Part shown: positions 1 through 8,682 of the stretch, piece after piece
How positions within the stretch are numbered: the stretch's first letter is position 1
Layout: each line of letters opens with the position of its first letter
Source of the DNA: Muribaculaceae bacterium
GTDB taxonomy: Bacteria > Bacteroidota > Bacteroidia > Bacteroidales > Muribaculaceae
Length of the DNA: 64,000 bases
Assembly (NCBI GenBank): GCA_017557425.1
Contig: JAFYYU010000012.1
Coordinates: 62,001 to 126,000 of the forward strand
Reading direction: 5' to 3'
Notes under the pieces: model-generated
Seen by the model: only the letters and a program-made list of their open reading frames with translations
Told to the model about the DNA's origin: nothing
Database searches by the model: none
Made by a program: the position numbers and the translations under genes

Positions 1-216
1 CAACTTGCCAGTAACCTTGTCGGCAAACTGCAGGATTTGTCGATAAAGTATGACAAAAGGATTGAGTATGACTTTGCTAAGATTAAAAGGGAGTATGGGC
101 TAAATAATTCCACGAAACTGCAAGTTTTGGATTTTATCCTGAAGCATGACTTCCTGCGGCATCAGTATGTGAAGTACTTGAAGTTCAGAACGGTTGAAAA
201 CCGGGATAAGGAGTAA
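1..216 (+). CDS. C-terminal end of an unidentified protein (cut by window edge)
   Basis: The first frame is open from base 1 to a TAA at 214-216, giving 71 residues of a protein whose start lies outside the window. The visible part is rich in Lys, Asp, Tyr and Leu, looks soluble and carries no motif I recognise. It ends three bases before the ATG of the next glycosyltransferase, so it is almost certainly co-transcribed with it and belongs to the same polysaccharide locus. It could be the tail of a glycosyltransferase or of a polysaccharide-modifying enzyme; the sequence does not decide this. Confidence 0.7.
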   Translation, partial: QLASNLVGKLQDLSIKYDKRIEYDFAKIKREYGLNNSTKLQVLDFILKHDFLRHQYVKYLKFRTVENRDKE

Positions 217-219
217 GAG

Positions 220-1245
220 ATGGCGTTAAGTGTTTCAATCATTGTCCCAGTCTACAATGTAGAAAACTATATTAAAGACTGCTTTCAATCCATTGTCGAC
301 CAAACATACACCGGTCCAATAGAATGCCTGTTCATTGATGATTGCGGCACAGATAACAGCATCGTGGTCCTGAAAGCATTAATGTCCAAATATGACGGCC
401 CCATCAACATGCGATTGCTGCATCATGATAAAAATAAAGGTTTATCAGTAGCTCGCAATACAGGCATTTCATATTCTCAAGGAGAGTATATATTCTTTCT
501 TGATTCAGATGACCAATTGTATCCTGGTTCGATTTCTTGTCTGGCAAGAGCTGCTATGGATGAAAAATTGCCCGACCTTATCTTGGGCAGTTATCAGGTG
601 AACATTCCTGATCATGTGATTAATCGTTTCAAGTATAAGTATGAGGTCTTGGATAATCATCTTCAGATAGTTAATGCGTTCTTGAAAGGTAATTTATACT
701 GTATGGCCCATAACAAACTTATTCGCCACGATTTCATATCGAAGAATCAATTGTATTTTAAAGAGGGCATCATTCATGAGGATAATCTATGGTCATTCCA
801 GTCATACCATTTGGCGCAGAAAGTTGTCACGATTCCAGAACAGACTTACTATTATTTGATTCGCATGGGTTCAATTATGACTTCAATGAGTCTTGATCGG
901 CAACTGTCGAGTGCTAAGATTATAAAAGAAGAGATTTTAAAGGATGCCCATGATGGCAGATATGAACTGGTCGGGGATGATTCATTAAATTACGTAGAGA
1001 ATCTGTTGTGGGTGAAGTGTAGTGCAATATTGAATCAAATCTATAAATCTGAGATGATTCGTAAAGAACGGGTATCGAGATTGAGGTCTTTTCCTGATGA
1101 TTTGAAGCCATTGATGCGTAACTATTTGTTTTCGGGTACAGCATTTCTGAGCATGCTTAATTACCTGTTGCGACTACGCCAATACGGTTTATTTGATGCG
1201 ATTATGAAATATTTATATTCAAGAAACCAACAGGTGTTTTCTTAG
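220..1245 (+). CDS. GT2 family glycosyltransferase
   Basis: A 341-residue GT-A fold family 2 glycosyltransferase that should transfer a sugar from a nucleotide donor to the lipid-linked repeat unit on the cytoplasmic side of the membrane. Visible motifs are VPVYN at residues 9-13, the nucleotide-binding DDCGTDN near 40-46, the metal-binding DSDD at 95-98, and an HED at 186-188 that probably carries the catalytic base. The second Asp-Gly pair is DCG instead of the usual DGS, a modest variation. The C-terminal third is Leu/Tyr-rich, as in many capsule GT2s. It starts three bases after the preceding stop. The donor sugar cannot be told from sequence. Confidence 0.93.
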   Translation: MALSVSIIVPVYNVENYIKDCFQSIVDQTYTGPIECLFIDDCGTDNSIVVLKALMSKYDGPINMRLLHHDKNKGLSVARNTGISYSQGEYIFFLDSDDQLYPGSISCLARAAMDEKLPDLILGSYQVNIPDHVINRFKYKYEVLDNHLQIVNAFLKGNLYCMAHNKLIRHDFISKNQLYFKEGIIHEDNLWSFQSYHLAQKVVTIPEQTYYYLIRMGSIMTSMSLDRQLSSAKIIKEEILKDAHDGRYELVGDDSLNYVENLLWVKCSAILNQIYKSEMIRKERVSRLRSFPDDLKPLMRNYLFSGTAFLSMLNYLLRLRQYGLFDAIMKYLYSRNQQVFS

Positions 1246-1347
1246 TTGTTGCTAATCAACGATAATTGAAATTCTGATTGTTGGTGAATGATTAAGAAAA
1301 CGGTATTGTGTCATTTGATAAAAGATTATCGTAATACCAGTAATAGG

Positions 1348-2262
1348 ATGCTCAGTATAATTGTTCCAATATTTAAAAGTGAAAGGTATCTTGGGGGTTG
1401 CATCAAGAGTATTCTAGAGCAGGATTACAAAGATATTGAACTCATCCTTGTCAATGACGGCAGCCCTGATAGTTGTGGAAATATTTGTGAAGAGTTCGCA
1501 AAAAAAGATTCTAGAATTATTGTTATTCATAAGAATAATGGAGGACCGAGTTCCGCAAGAAATGCCGGTATTGATATTGCGAGAGGCCAGTACATTACAT
1601 TTGTTGATTCAGATGACACCATAGCAAAAAATACATATTCTCATAATATTGACTTATTGGAATCTATGCCACAAGTTGATATAATACAGTTTCCGTGTAT
1701 AAAAGGATATGGTGGGAATTCTCCTAAACATGTATACAATTGTTGTCAAGAAATAGAAGGATCCGAGTTTTTATATAAAGCATGGTTGAAAGACAGAAAG
1801 ATATCTAATTATGTTTGTAATAAAATTTTTCGCAAGAGTCTTTTTGTGAATAAAAGATTTAAAGAAGGAATCTTTTATGAGGACCGCCATTTTATAAGCG
1901 AGGTGTTGGCGGATATTCAAGGAATATATCTCTCAAATATTGGTTTATATTTCTATTTCGAAAGAGAAGGACAAACAACAAGCAAACCCGATAACGCATT
2001 CATTCTTTCATCTAAGATTACCGCAGATATGAATATTTACAGGCATATTAAAAAGTATCCTTCTCTTTCTTGCCAATCGATGGAAAGATATAATAATTCA
2101 CTATTTTATTATAATAGAATAAAAAAGAATCATTGGACTATTGAGGATAGTATCGTTCATGAATTGAGAAACAATATGCCATCATGGTCTACTATATTAT
2201 TTTCGCCTTCACCTTTAGGTATTAAGTTGCAAATTTTAAAAGCAAAACTTTTGGGTATATAA
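1348..2262 (+). CDS. GT2 family glycosyltransferase
   Basis: Family 2 glycosyltransferase of 304 residues when started at the ATG at 1348. The frame is open further upstream (an ATG at 1288), but family alignment begins with the hydrophobic strand of MLSIIVP, so the later start is preferred. Motifs: VPIF at residues 6-9, NDGSPD at 36-41, DSDD at 87-90 and a YED in the middle of the protein. The gene is noticeably more A+T rich than its upstream neighbour, especially in the 3' half, which suggests independent acquisition. It is followed by a stretch of decayed sequence rather than by another intact gene. Acceptor and donor are unknown. Confidence 0.9.
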   Translation: MLSIIVPIFKSERYLGGCIKSILEQDYKDIELILVNDGSPDSCGNICEEFAKKDSRIIVIHKNNGGPSSARNAGIDIARGQYITFVDSDDTIAKNTYSHNIDLLESMPQVDIIQFPCIKGYGGNSPKHVYNCCQEIEGSEFLYKAWLKDRKISNYVCNKIFRKSLFVNKRFKEGIFYEDRHFISEVLADIQGIYLSNIGLYFYFEREGQTTSKPDNAFILSSKITADMNIYRHIKKYPSLSCQSMERYNNSLFYYNRIKKNHWTIEDSIVHELRNNMPSWSTILFSPSPLGIKLQILKAKLLGI

Positions 2263-2552
2263 CAAATGAATATTTGATTCTGCTGTCCCGATAAAATGAC
2301 GACTAGATAAAAAATGGATTCAAAAATCCACTAACGTGTTGAAAAAGAGATATTGGTTTGTAGCATTCTGAGAAAATCCATCTATTATTCATTTCAGATC
2401 CGTGCGCTTCTGATATCGTTATATGATTTTAATTATCAGTAATTTAAAAGCGTTTCCCAAAATTCTTGGGACACTAATGATTTAAGATGAATCGAGATGA
2501 TATTTCATTCATTGTAAATAATTACTCTAATTAGAATGCGTAAGTCATCAAA

Positions 2553-2633
2553 ATGAGAGTTTCTGTCTTTATTCCGGTATTTAATGCTGCATCCTATTTG
2601 AAGCGATGTCTGGATAGTGCGGATGCCAAATAA
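2553..2633 (+). pseudogene. Relic of a GT2 glycosyltransferase N-terminus
   Basis: An ATG at 2553 opens a 26-codon frame that reads like the first strand and helix of a GT2 enzyme (IPVFNAASYLKRCLDS), then breaks into ADAK and a TAA. It resembles the N-terminus of the intact GT2 gene beginning at 11,980, which has IPVFNAELYLRRCLDS. The rest of the domain, including the DGS and DSDD motifs, is missing here. This is what an internal deletion would leave behind. I call it a pseudogene, not a peptide gene. Confidence 0.75.
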
Positions 2634-2662
2634 GTTTGATTCGTGAAATTTGTAGTTAGGAA

Positions 2663-2911
2663 ATGAAAGGTATTGACTACTGGACCGTCCCTAGTAAAGT
2701 CCACCTACAAGTCGACTTCCTCGAGTCACACTCCGATTACTCTCTCTTAGTCCATGGATATTCAGAACGGGATAAGGGAAAGGGCGCTTATAAGCCTTAT
2801 CAGATCAAGCATCTGGAAGATACGAAAGATGATTTGGCGTTAATTAATGATACCTTTTGCACCATTGATGATTTACAAAGGGAATTGTATTTTCCTAATA
2901 AAATGCTTTAG
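2663..2911 (+). pseudogene. Relic of a GT2 glycosyltransferase middle section
   Basis: An 82-codon frame that matches, from my knowledge of the family, the segment after the metal-binding motif of a common Bacteroidales GT2 subfamily (GDDYWTDP followed by KLQKQVDFLE). Here it reads GIDYWTVPSK, then HLQVDFLESHSDYSLLVH. The N-terminal nucleotide-binding part and the C-terminus are absent and the acidic GDD has become GID, so it cannot be an active enzyme. A second decayed copy of the same segment lies at 10,200-10,582, and the two share words such as ESHSDY, KGAY, QIK and TKDDLAL. Confidence 0.75.
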
Positions 2912-3064
2912 GTATTTCGCTATACGGGCATTTCATTTGGCTATTTTCAACCCATGACAAATGTTTAAAGGTTTATACGCGAGGGGATATTGGGTATTTG
3001 AGGGCGAGTTTTAGATATTCATGAATATGTTGATGTCAAAGTGTTTAGAGTTAGGCCTCATTAA

Positions 3065-4228
3065 ATGAAACGTATTTTCTTCCTTATTCATAGCATGAAC
3101 GTGGGTGGTGTTGAAAAAGCACTCATAGGCCTTCTTTCATTGATTCCCTTAGATAAGTATGAAGTTCATGTGGGGCTGCTTAACAAGAATGGAGGTTTCT
3201 TGGATTGTTTGCCAAAAGAGGTGATTGTACATGAGATTAAATGTTATGCAGACAATTGGAGACTGATTAATGACCCTCCTTTGCGGAATATAAAGATGAT
3301 GTTGAGCAAGAGGCAATTGGTGGAAGCGATTGTTCATTTCTTCTTATATTTACAAATTAAACTTACGTCAAATAGATACTGGTTTTATAAGTTTATTCTT
3401 AGAAAAGAGGATTGTTTTCCTATTGATTTTGATTTAGCGGTTTCTTTTGCTGGCCCATCACAATCGATGGATTATTACATTTGTAAAAAGGTAAAAGCGA
3501 ATAAAAAGTGCTGTTGGATTCATTTTGATGTATCAAAGTATGGTATTGACAAGAAGATGACAGCAATACTATATCAGAGATTTGATGGTATATTTATAGT
3601 GTCAGAGGAAGGGAAAGATATTTTTGATAAAATGTTCCCTCAATTTGCAGCCAAGACTGAAGTTTTCCATAATGTGGTTTCTCAAGAGAATGTTCTCAGT
3701 TTAGCTGAAGTTGGACCATCATTTGATGACGGTTTTTACGGGAAACGCATTCTCACTGTTGGTCGCTTTTCTGAAGAAAAGGGTCAACAAGTTGCAATTG
3801 TTGCTCTGAAATTGCTCTTGGATAAAGGATATGCGTTGAGATGGTACTTTGTGGGCGATGGTAATCATAGAGATAGCTGTGAACAGTTGGCAGAGGAATA
3901 TGGTATAAGAGAACATGTCGTTTTTCTGGGTACACAGATTAATCCCTATGGATATATGAAAGATTGCGACGTATACGTTCAACCTTCGCGCCATGAGGGC
4001 TTTTGTATAACGCTTGCGGAGGCGTTATGCTTTAATAACCCAATTGTTGCGACCAGCTTTACTGGAGCGAATGAGCAATTACAACATCGTGACAATGGAC
4101 TAGTTGTCGGTATGTCTGCTGGAGATATTTCAAAGGGTGTGATTGACGCTTTGAGAAAGGGACCTTGTTGCAATAACCAGATACAGTCCTATTCTGATGT
4201 GACTAAATTACTAGAACTTTTGTCGTAA
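3065..4228 (+). CDS. GT4 family glycosyltransferase (first of a duplicated pair)
   Basis: A 387-residue retaining GT-B glycosyltransferase of the GT4 (glycosyltransferase family 1 domain) type. It has the N-terminal GGVEKA loop at residues 14-19, a start of the C-terminal domain at KRILTVGR, and the E-x7-E signature in HEGFCITLAEAL with the first Glu at residue 311. It should add a hexose or amino sugar to a lipid-linked intermediate at the cytoplasmic face. The next gene encodes a protein of exactly the same length that is very similar along its whole course, so the pair arose by tandem duplication and then diverged mainly in the N-terminal, acceptor-binding half. Confidence 0.93.
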   Translation: MKRIFFLIHSMNVGGVEKALIGLLSLIPLDKYEVHVGLLNKNGGFLDCLPKEVIVHEIKCYADNWRLINDPPLRNIKMMLSKRQLVEAIVHFFLYLQIKLTSNRYWFYKFILRKEDCFPIDFDLAVSFAGPSQSMDYYICKKVKANKKCCWIHFDVSKYGIDKKMTAILYQRFDGIFIVSEEGKDIFDKMFPQFAAKTEVFHNVVSQENVLSLAEVGPSFDDGFYGKRILTVGRFSEEKGQQVAIVALKLLLDKGYALRWYFVGDGNHRDSCEQLAEEYGIREHVVFLGTQINPYGYMKDCDVYVQPSRHEGFCITLAEALCFNNPIVATSFTGANEQLQHRDNGLVVGMSAGDISKGVIDALRKGPCCNNQIQSYSDVTKLLELLS

Positions 4229-4300
4229 TAACAGGAATACTAATATAGTAATGCTTTTTGTTTTACGCCATCCTGTTGTTGGAATTTGTATTAGTTTGCA

Positions 4301-5464
4301 ATGAAGCGGATTTTCTTCCTTCTTTATAGCATGAGAGTGGGTGGTGTCGAACGGGCACTATTGGGATTATTGTCGATAATACCTTTAGATAAATATGAAG
4401 TTCATGTCGGATTACTCCGTAAAGAGGGTGAATTCCTTGATTTCTTACCAAAAGGAGTAATTGTTCATGAGATTAATTGCTATGAGAAGAATTGGCAATT
4501 GATTCAGAATCCTCCAATAATAGGGATAAAGAGATTGATTAGGCATGGTAATCTGATTGAGGCATTCGTGCAGTCGTTGATACATATACAGTATAAAATA
4601 GTGCCGGACAGGTACTGGTTTTATAAATATATTATCAGAAAAGAGCCCTCATTGCCATGTATTTTTGATTTGGCTATATCATTTGCAGGTCCATCCAGTA
4701 TGATTGATTACTATATTTGTGAGAAAGTAGTAGCCAAAAAGAAGTGCGGGTGGATTCATTTTGATGTGTCTCAGATTAATATAGATAAGCGTGTGATAGA
4801 GCGTTTGTATAAGAAATTTGAGAAGATTTTCATTGTATCTGAAACAGGGAAAGAGATATTTGACGAGAAATTTCCTCAATTTGCCGACAAAACAGAGTTG
4901 TTCCATAATGTAGTATTGCAAGAGCAAATTCTGAGTATGGCTGACAAAGCTCCGACCTTCAATGATCATTTTGACGGGAAACGCATACTGACCGTTGGAC
5001 GTCTTTCTGAGGAAAAAGGACAAAGGTTCGCTATTGATGCTCTGAAAATTCTTTTGAACAAAGGCTACAAAGTGAAATGGTACTTTGTGGGTGAAGGTAA
5101 TCATCGGAATAGTTGTGAATTGCTGGCAGAGGAATATGGTATAAGAGAAAATGCTGTTTTTCTGGGTACTCAGACTAATCCCTATGGATTTATGAAGAAT
5201 TGCGACGTATACGTTCAACCATCGCGTCATGAAGGCTTCTGTATTACGCTTGCGGAAGCTCTCTGTTTCGATAATCCCATTGTGGCAACTAATTTTACTG
5301 GGGCACAAGAGCAACTGCAGAATCGACAGAATGGTGTTGTGGTTGGAATGTCTGCAAGGAATATTTCAGATGGGGTTATAAAAGCGTTGGAAATGGAGCT
5401 GGCAGATGGTTTCCAGGAAAAGTCTATTAATGATTTATTTAAATTACTGGAATTAATTAAATGA
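4301..5464 (+). CDS. GT4 family glycosyltransferase (second of a duplicated pair)
   Basis: Paralogue of the upstream gene, also 387 residues, separated from it by 72 bases. Motifs are in the same places: GGVERA at residues 14-19, KRILTVGR at the domain boundary, NPYGFMKNCDVYVQPSRHEG, and E-x7-E beginning at residue 311. By eye about two thirds of residues match, with the C-terminal donor-binding domain the most conserved, which suggests the same donor sugar used on two different acceptors. Its stop overlaps the ATG of the following GT2 gene by four bases (ATGA), indicating translational coupling. Confidence 0.93.
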   Translation: MKRIFFLLYSMRVGGVERALLGLLSIIPLDKYEVHVGLLRKEGEFLDFLPKGVIVHEINCYEKNWQLIQNPPIIGIKRLIRHGNLIEAFVQSLIHIQYKIVPDRYWFYKYIIRKEPSLPCIFDLAISFAGPSSMIDYYICEKVVAKKKCGWIHFDVSQINIDKRVIERLYKKFEKIFIVSETGKEIFDEKFPQFADKTELFHNVVLQEQILSMADKAPTFNDHFDGKRILTVGRLSEEKGQRFAIDALKILLNKGYKVKWYFVGEGNHRNSCELLAEEYGIRENAVFLGTQTNPYGFMKNCDVYVQPSRHEGFCITLAEALCFDNPIVATNFTGAQEQLQNRQNGVVVGMSARNISDGVIKALEMELADGFQEKSINDLFKLLELIK

Positions 5465-6465
5465 GTCCTGCCGTCTCAATAATTGTGCCGGTTTATAATG
5501 TCGCGCCATATCTATGTCAATGCCTGAATAGCACTGGCGCTCTCGGACGTGAAGATATCGAGGTTATTCTTGTTAACGACGGGAGTACCGATGACAGCGG
5601 GGTTATTTGTCTCGAATATGCCAACCGTTGGGAAAATGTAAGATTGATTGAGAAAACAAATGGTGGCCTGAGTGATGCACGCAATGAGGGTATGAAGGTC
5701 GCAAGAGGCAAATATGTGTACTTTCTGGACAGTGATGACTGGCTTGTTCCGGGAGCGATAGATGCTCTATATCGTTTTGCTGAGGAGAATAATTGCGACG
5801 TGGTTCAAGGAGGCTTCTATTATGCCTTTGATGATCATTTGGAACTGGATAATCGTTATCTCTCGGAGAAAAAGCCTCCCTTTGCCCTTGAGCGTCAAGT
5901 TGCTATGCGTGAGCTGATAAAGAACAATTACGTCAAAAACTTCGCATGGGGCAAATTATATAGGAGTGATATCGTCAAGAGGCATCAGTTCCCCGTTGGT
6001 AAATACTTCGAAGACAGCTACTGGCAGCATTCGGTTATTGATGAGTGTAATCGGTATGGTGTGGTACCAGAGCCTCTTTATTACTATCGTCAACGACAGG
6101 ATAGCATCTCGAGCAGTATTGGCTCAAAGGCATTAGACCTTTTTGATGGCTATGAGGAACGCTTGAGATTCATTCAACTGAATTATCCCGAGTTAATATC
6201 ATTGATGGCCGATCGATTGTGGAGAACAGCGTTTACCTATTATAGATATAGCAATAAGAAAGAATTCCGGGATGCATTGAACCTCATCACTGCTCAATAC
6301 GAACCATTTTTCACTTGGAAACTTAAGCATTCCATCATTTATTTGCTGTCAAGGTATGAATCCCAATATATCCGCAAGCCATTTCTATTTCTGCTTCGGG
6401 CTTACGAATTTTTGACGGTTAAGCGACTTAAAAAGATTAAACTAATTGTCGATGAAAAGATATGA
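5461..6465 (+). CDS. GT2 family glycosyltransferase
   Basis: A 334-residue GT2 enzyme. VPVYN lies at residues 9-13, NDGSTDDSG around 39-47, a GGLSDARN motif near 68-75 and DSDDW at 90-94; a YFEDSYW segment probably supplies the catalytic acid/base. The ATG overlaps the stop of the preceding GT4 gene (ATGA), and its own 3' end overlaps the start of the next, truncated gene, so this is one translation unit. The C-terminal part is basic and Leu-rich and may sit on the membrane. The specific linkage made cannot be read from sequence. Confidence 0.93.
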   Translation: MSPAVSIIVPVYNVAPYLCQCLNSTGALGREDIEVILVNDGSTDDSGVICLEYANRWENVRLIEKTNGGLSDARNEGMKVARGKYVYFLDSDDWLVPGAIDALYRFAEENNCDVVQGGFYYAFDDHLELDNRYLSEKKPPFALERQVAMRELIKNNYVKNFAWGKLYRSDIVKRHQFPVGKYFEDSYWQHSVIDECNRYGVVPEPLYYYRQRQDSISSSIGSKALDLFDGYEERLRFIQLNYPELISLMADRLWRTAFTYYRYSNKKEFRDALNLITAQYEPFFTWKLKHSIIYLLSRYESQYIRKPFLFLLRAYEFLTVKRLKKIKLIVDEKI

Positions 6466-6826
6466 TGATATTTGTCAAGTGTTCAATCTCTTGAATGCGA
6501 GTGGGGTGGATTATTTAGTCCTTCGCAATTACGAGATGATGTTGAGTCCGGAGCTCTTCGTCGGAGATTGTGCTGATATTGATTTGTTATGCGAGGATAG
6601 CCAAAAGATAGTGCAGGTACTTGATGCGCGTTCAAAGAAGAATGCTGGATATACTCCAGATGGTGATGGTATTCATTATTTTTTGAATATAGGAGGTAAG
6701 GATGTCAGTTTAGATTTACGTCAAGTTGGGGATGGGTATTACTGTGAACAATGGGAGAGAGATTTGTTAAGTAGGAAGAAGTTTACCCATTGTTTCAATG
6801 TGATGAATGATGTGGATCAGGATTAA
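6452..6826 (+). pseudogene. Truncated nucleotidyltransferase-like protein
   Basis: About 124 codons from an ATG at 6452, overlapping the upstream GT2 gene. A TTG six bases earlier is an alternative start. The sequence (LNASGVDYLVLRNYE, then DIDLLC) resembles the N-terminal domain of a family of polysaccharide-locus proteins with a nucleotidyltransferase-like fold; that assignment is from memory and moderate. From memory full-length members are much longer, whereas this frame stops abruptly after VMNDVDQD. A C-terminal truncation is therefore likely, although a short functional protein cannot be excluded. It lies next to the glycerol-phosphate genes. Confidence 0.55.
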
Positions 6827-6890
6827 GTCGCTTATGATAATATTAGAGTAAAATAAACTTTTTTCTTTATTAAAATAATACTATACAATT

Positions 6891-7319
6891 ATGACAATAG
6901 GATATACCACAGGTGTTTATGATTTGTTCCATATCGGTCACCTCAATCTTTTGAAAAATGCCAAGGGCATGTGTGATAAACTCATCGTTGGTGTAACCGT
7001 TGATGAGTTGGTGGATTATAAGGGGAAAAAAGCTATTATACCCTTCGTGGACCGTATAGAGATTGTGCGCAGCATAAAGTTTGTTGATGCCGCTGTTCCT
7101 CAATATAATATGGACAAGTTGGAGGCCTGCAAGAAATTGGGTGCGAAATTCCTATTTGTGGGTGATGACTGGTATGGCACTGAGAGATGGCAAGAGTATG
7201 AAAAACAGTTTGCCGAGGCAGGCATCAAAATTGTCTATTTCCCATATACTAAAGGTATCTCATCAACTCAGATTGCCAAGGCTCTGAATGCGGTGCGTGG
7301 TGCAGACTCCATGATGTAA
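6891..7319 (+). CDS. tagD: Glycerol-3-phosphate cytidylyltransferase (TagD-like)
   Basis: A 142-residue member of the cytidylyltransferase family that makes CDP-glycerol from CTP and sn-glycerol 3-phosphate. The nucleotide-binding HIGH motif lies at residues 14-17 within GVYDLFHIGH, and the second family signature appears as KGISST near residues 121-126 where other members have RTGIST. The length is typical for TagD/TarD. The neighbour at 7509 encodes a CDP-glycerol-dependent transferase, so the two together should put glycerol phosphate on the polysaccharide. The family includes other cytidylyltransferases (for example for ethanolamine phosphate), but the neighbour supports glycerol. Confidence 0.9.
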   Translation: MTIGYTTGVYDLFHIGHLNLLKNAKGMCDKLIVGVTVDELVDYKGKKAIIPFVDRIEIVRSIKFVDAAVPQYNMDKLEACKKLGAKFLFVGDDWYGTERWQEYEKQFAEAGIKIVYFPYTKGISSTQIAKALNAVRGADSMM

Positions 7320-7508
7320 ATGCCCCCGACAACAAGACTCAAAATATTGATTAACAAGGAATTCTACTTGAAATTTAATGTGGCTGTTTTCCTACTTAAA
7401 TTGAAGGTTTGAGTTTAGCATAGACAAGCCTCATCATTTAATCAGGTCCATCCTTGTTGAAAACCGCATCCGTGTTGTCAGTGCTGTATTATTGTATAAT
7501 GATTTGGC

Positions 7509-8639
7509 ATGAAAAACAGCATCTATAAAATATTCATCTTCATCTTTTCGTTTTTCCCAATAAGACGAAAAAAAATACTGTTCTTGAGTTACTATGGAAG
7601 TGATTATGGATGTAATCCTAAGTATTTGAGTGAATATATTGTACTGAATAGAAAAGATTGGAAGGTTGTGTGGGCATTTGTTAGCCCCAAAGAGCATAAT
7701 ATTGAAGGTATTACTACAGTTAAATACTTATCATATAAATATTTCTTTCATCTATTGACGAGCAAAGTGTTTGTTACGAACTATAGAATGACAGAATTAT
7801 ATAAGAAAAGGGCTGGACAATTCTATGTTCAAACTTGGCATAGTTCGTTGCGATTGAAGAAGATCGAAGCAGATGCAGTAGATAGTTTAACGGATAACTA
7901 CATTAGAATGGCAAAAGCGGATTCTAAACAGACTGATCTGCTCATTTCTGGCTGTCAGTTTAGTACAGAGATATTTCGTCGGGCCTTTTGGTATGATGGT
8001 CCTATCGTTTCTACTGGGACTCCAAGAGGAGATGTTCTCTTTAATCGCAGTGAAGAATTGACCTATCGCATAAAGAAATCATTAGGTGTCAACTCAGAAG
8101 ATAAGTTGGTATTGTATGCTCCTACTTTTCGAAAGGATCATTCATTAGAGTCTTATAATATTGACTTTACATGTCTCATGTCTTCTTTGTCTCAAAGATT
8201 TGGAGGAGCATGGAGAGTGCTGTTAAGATTGCATCCTCATCTTCGAGGGCTATCAGAAGGGTTATTAAATAAAGAAACAGATGGCAAAATAATTGATGTA
8301 ACTAGTTACGATGATATTCTAGAACTTTTGTGTGTCTCGGATGTTGTCGTCAGTGACTATTCTGCATTGATATTTGATTTTGCGGTTACAAATCGTCCTT
8401 GCTTTTTATATGTTCCTGATCTTGAATGTTATACTCTAAATGATAGACAATTGTATTTTGATATTAAAAAGCTTCCTTTCCCTATTTGCAGGAATAATAA
8501 TACACTTAGTAATAGTATTCTGGAATTTGATTCTTTGACATACGAGAACAGACTCAAACAATTTAATAAAATGATAGGGACATTTGAAAAGGGACATGCT
8601 TGTGAGAATCTCATGAGAGAAATTGAAGAAAGAATATAA
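7509..8639 (+). CDS. CDP-glycerol glycerophosphotransferase (TagB/TagF-like)
   Basis: A 376-residue protein of the Glyphos_transf family (TagB, TagF, SpsB). It should transfer glycerol phosphate from CDP-glycerol to a sugar or to a growing chain at the inner face of the membrane. Family landmarks are TWHS at residues 109-112, STGTPRGD in the middle, LYAPTFRKD, a LHPH motif and the late VVSDYSALIFDF segment. An N-terminal hydrophobic stretch (IYKIFIFIFSFF) may anchor it. Together with the TagD-like gene 190 bases upstream it makes a complete donor-plus-transferase pair. Whether it adds one residue or a polymer cannot be told from sequence. Confidence 0.92.
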   Translation: MKNSIYKIFIFIFSFFPIRRKKILFLSYYGSDYGCNPKYLSEYIVLNRKDWKVVWAFVSPKEHNIEGITTVKYLSYKYFFHLLTSKVFVTNYRMTELYKKRAGQFYVQTWHSSLRLKKIEADAVDSLTDNYIRMAKADSKQTDLLISGCQFSTEIFRRAFWYDGPIVSTGTPRGDVLFNRSEELTYRIKKSLGVNSEDKLVLYAPTFRKDHSLESYNIDFTCLMSSLSQRFGGAWRVLLRLHPHLRGLSEGLLNKETDGKIIDVTSYDDILELLCVSDVVVSDYSALIFDFAVTNRPCFLYVPDLECYTLNDRQLYFDIKKLPFPICRNNNTLSNSILEFDSLTYENRLKQFNKMIGTFEKGHACENLMREIEERI

Positions 8640-8682
8640 GAAGATCACTTCATATTAAATTGTAATTGACACATCTCAATGA

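Larger units (their letters stand above)
2263..3064. other. Gene-poor decayed region
   Basis: About 800 bases between two intact glycosyltransferase genes with no intact gene. It holds a short GT2 N-terminal relic (2553-2633) and a GT2 internal relic (2663-2911), listed separately. The remainder (2263-2552 and 2912-3064) is A+T rich with many stops in all frames; I see only a small inverted repeat CCCAA-5-TTGGG at 2456-2470, without a T-run. No insertion-sequence ends are evident. Confidence 0.7.

Noticed and set aside
2456-2470. Inverted repeat CCCAA-5-TTGGG as a terminator
   Set aside because: Stem of only five bases and no T-run.
7320-7508. Possible short gene or relic between tagD and the glycerophosphotransferase gene
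   Set aside because: About 30 codons (NRIRVVSAVLLYND and around) look protein-like, but too short and without start or family match.
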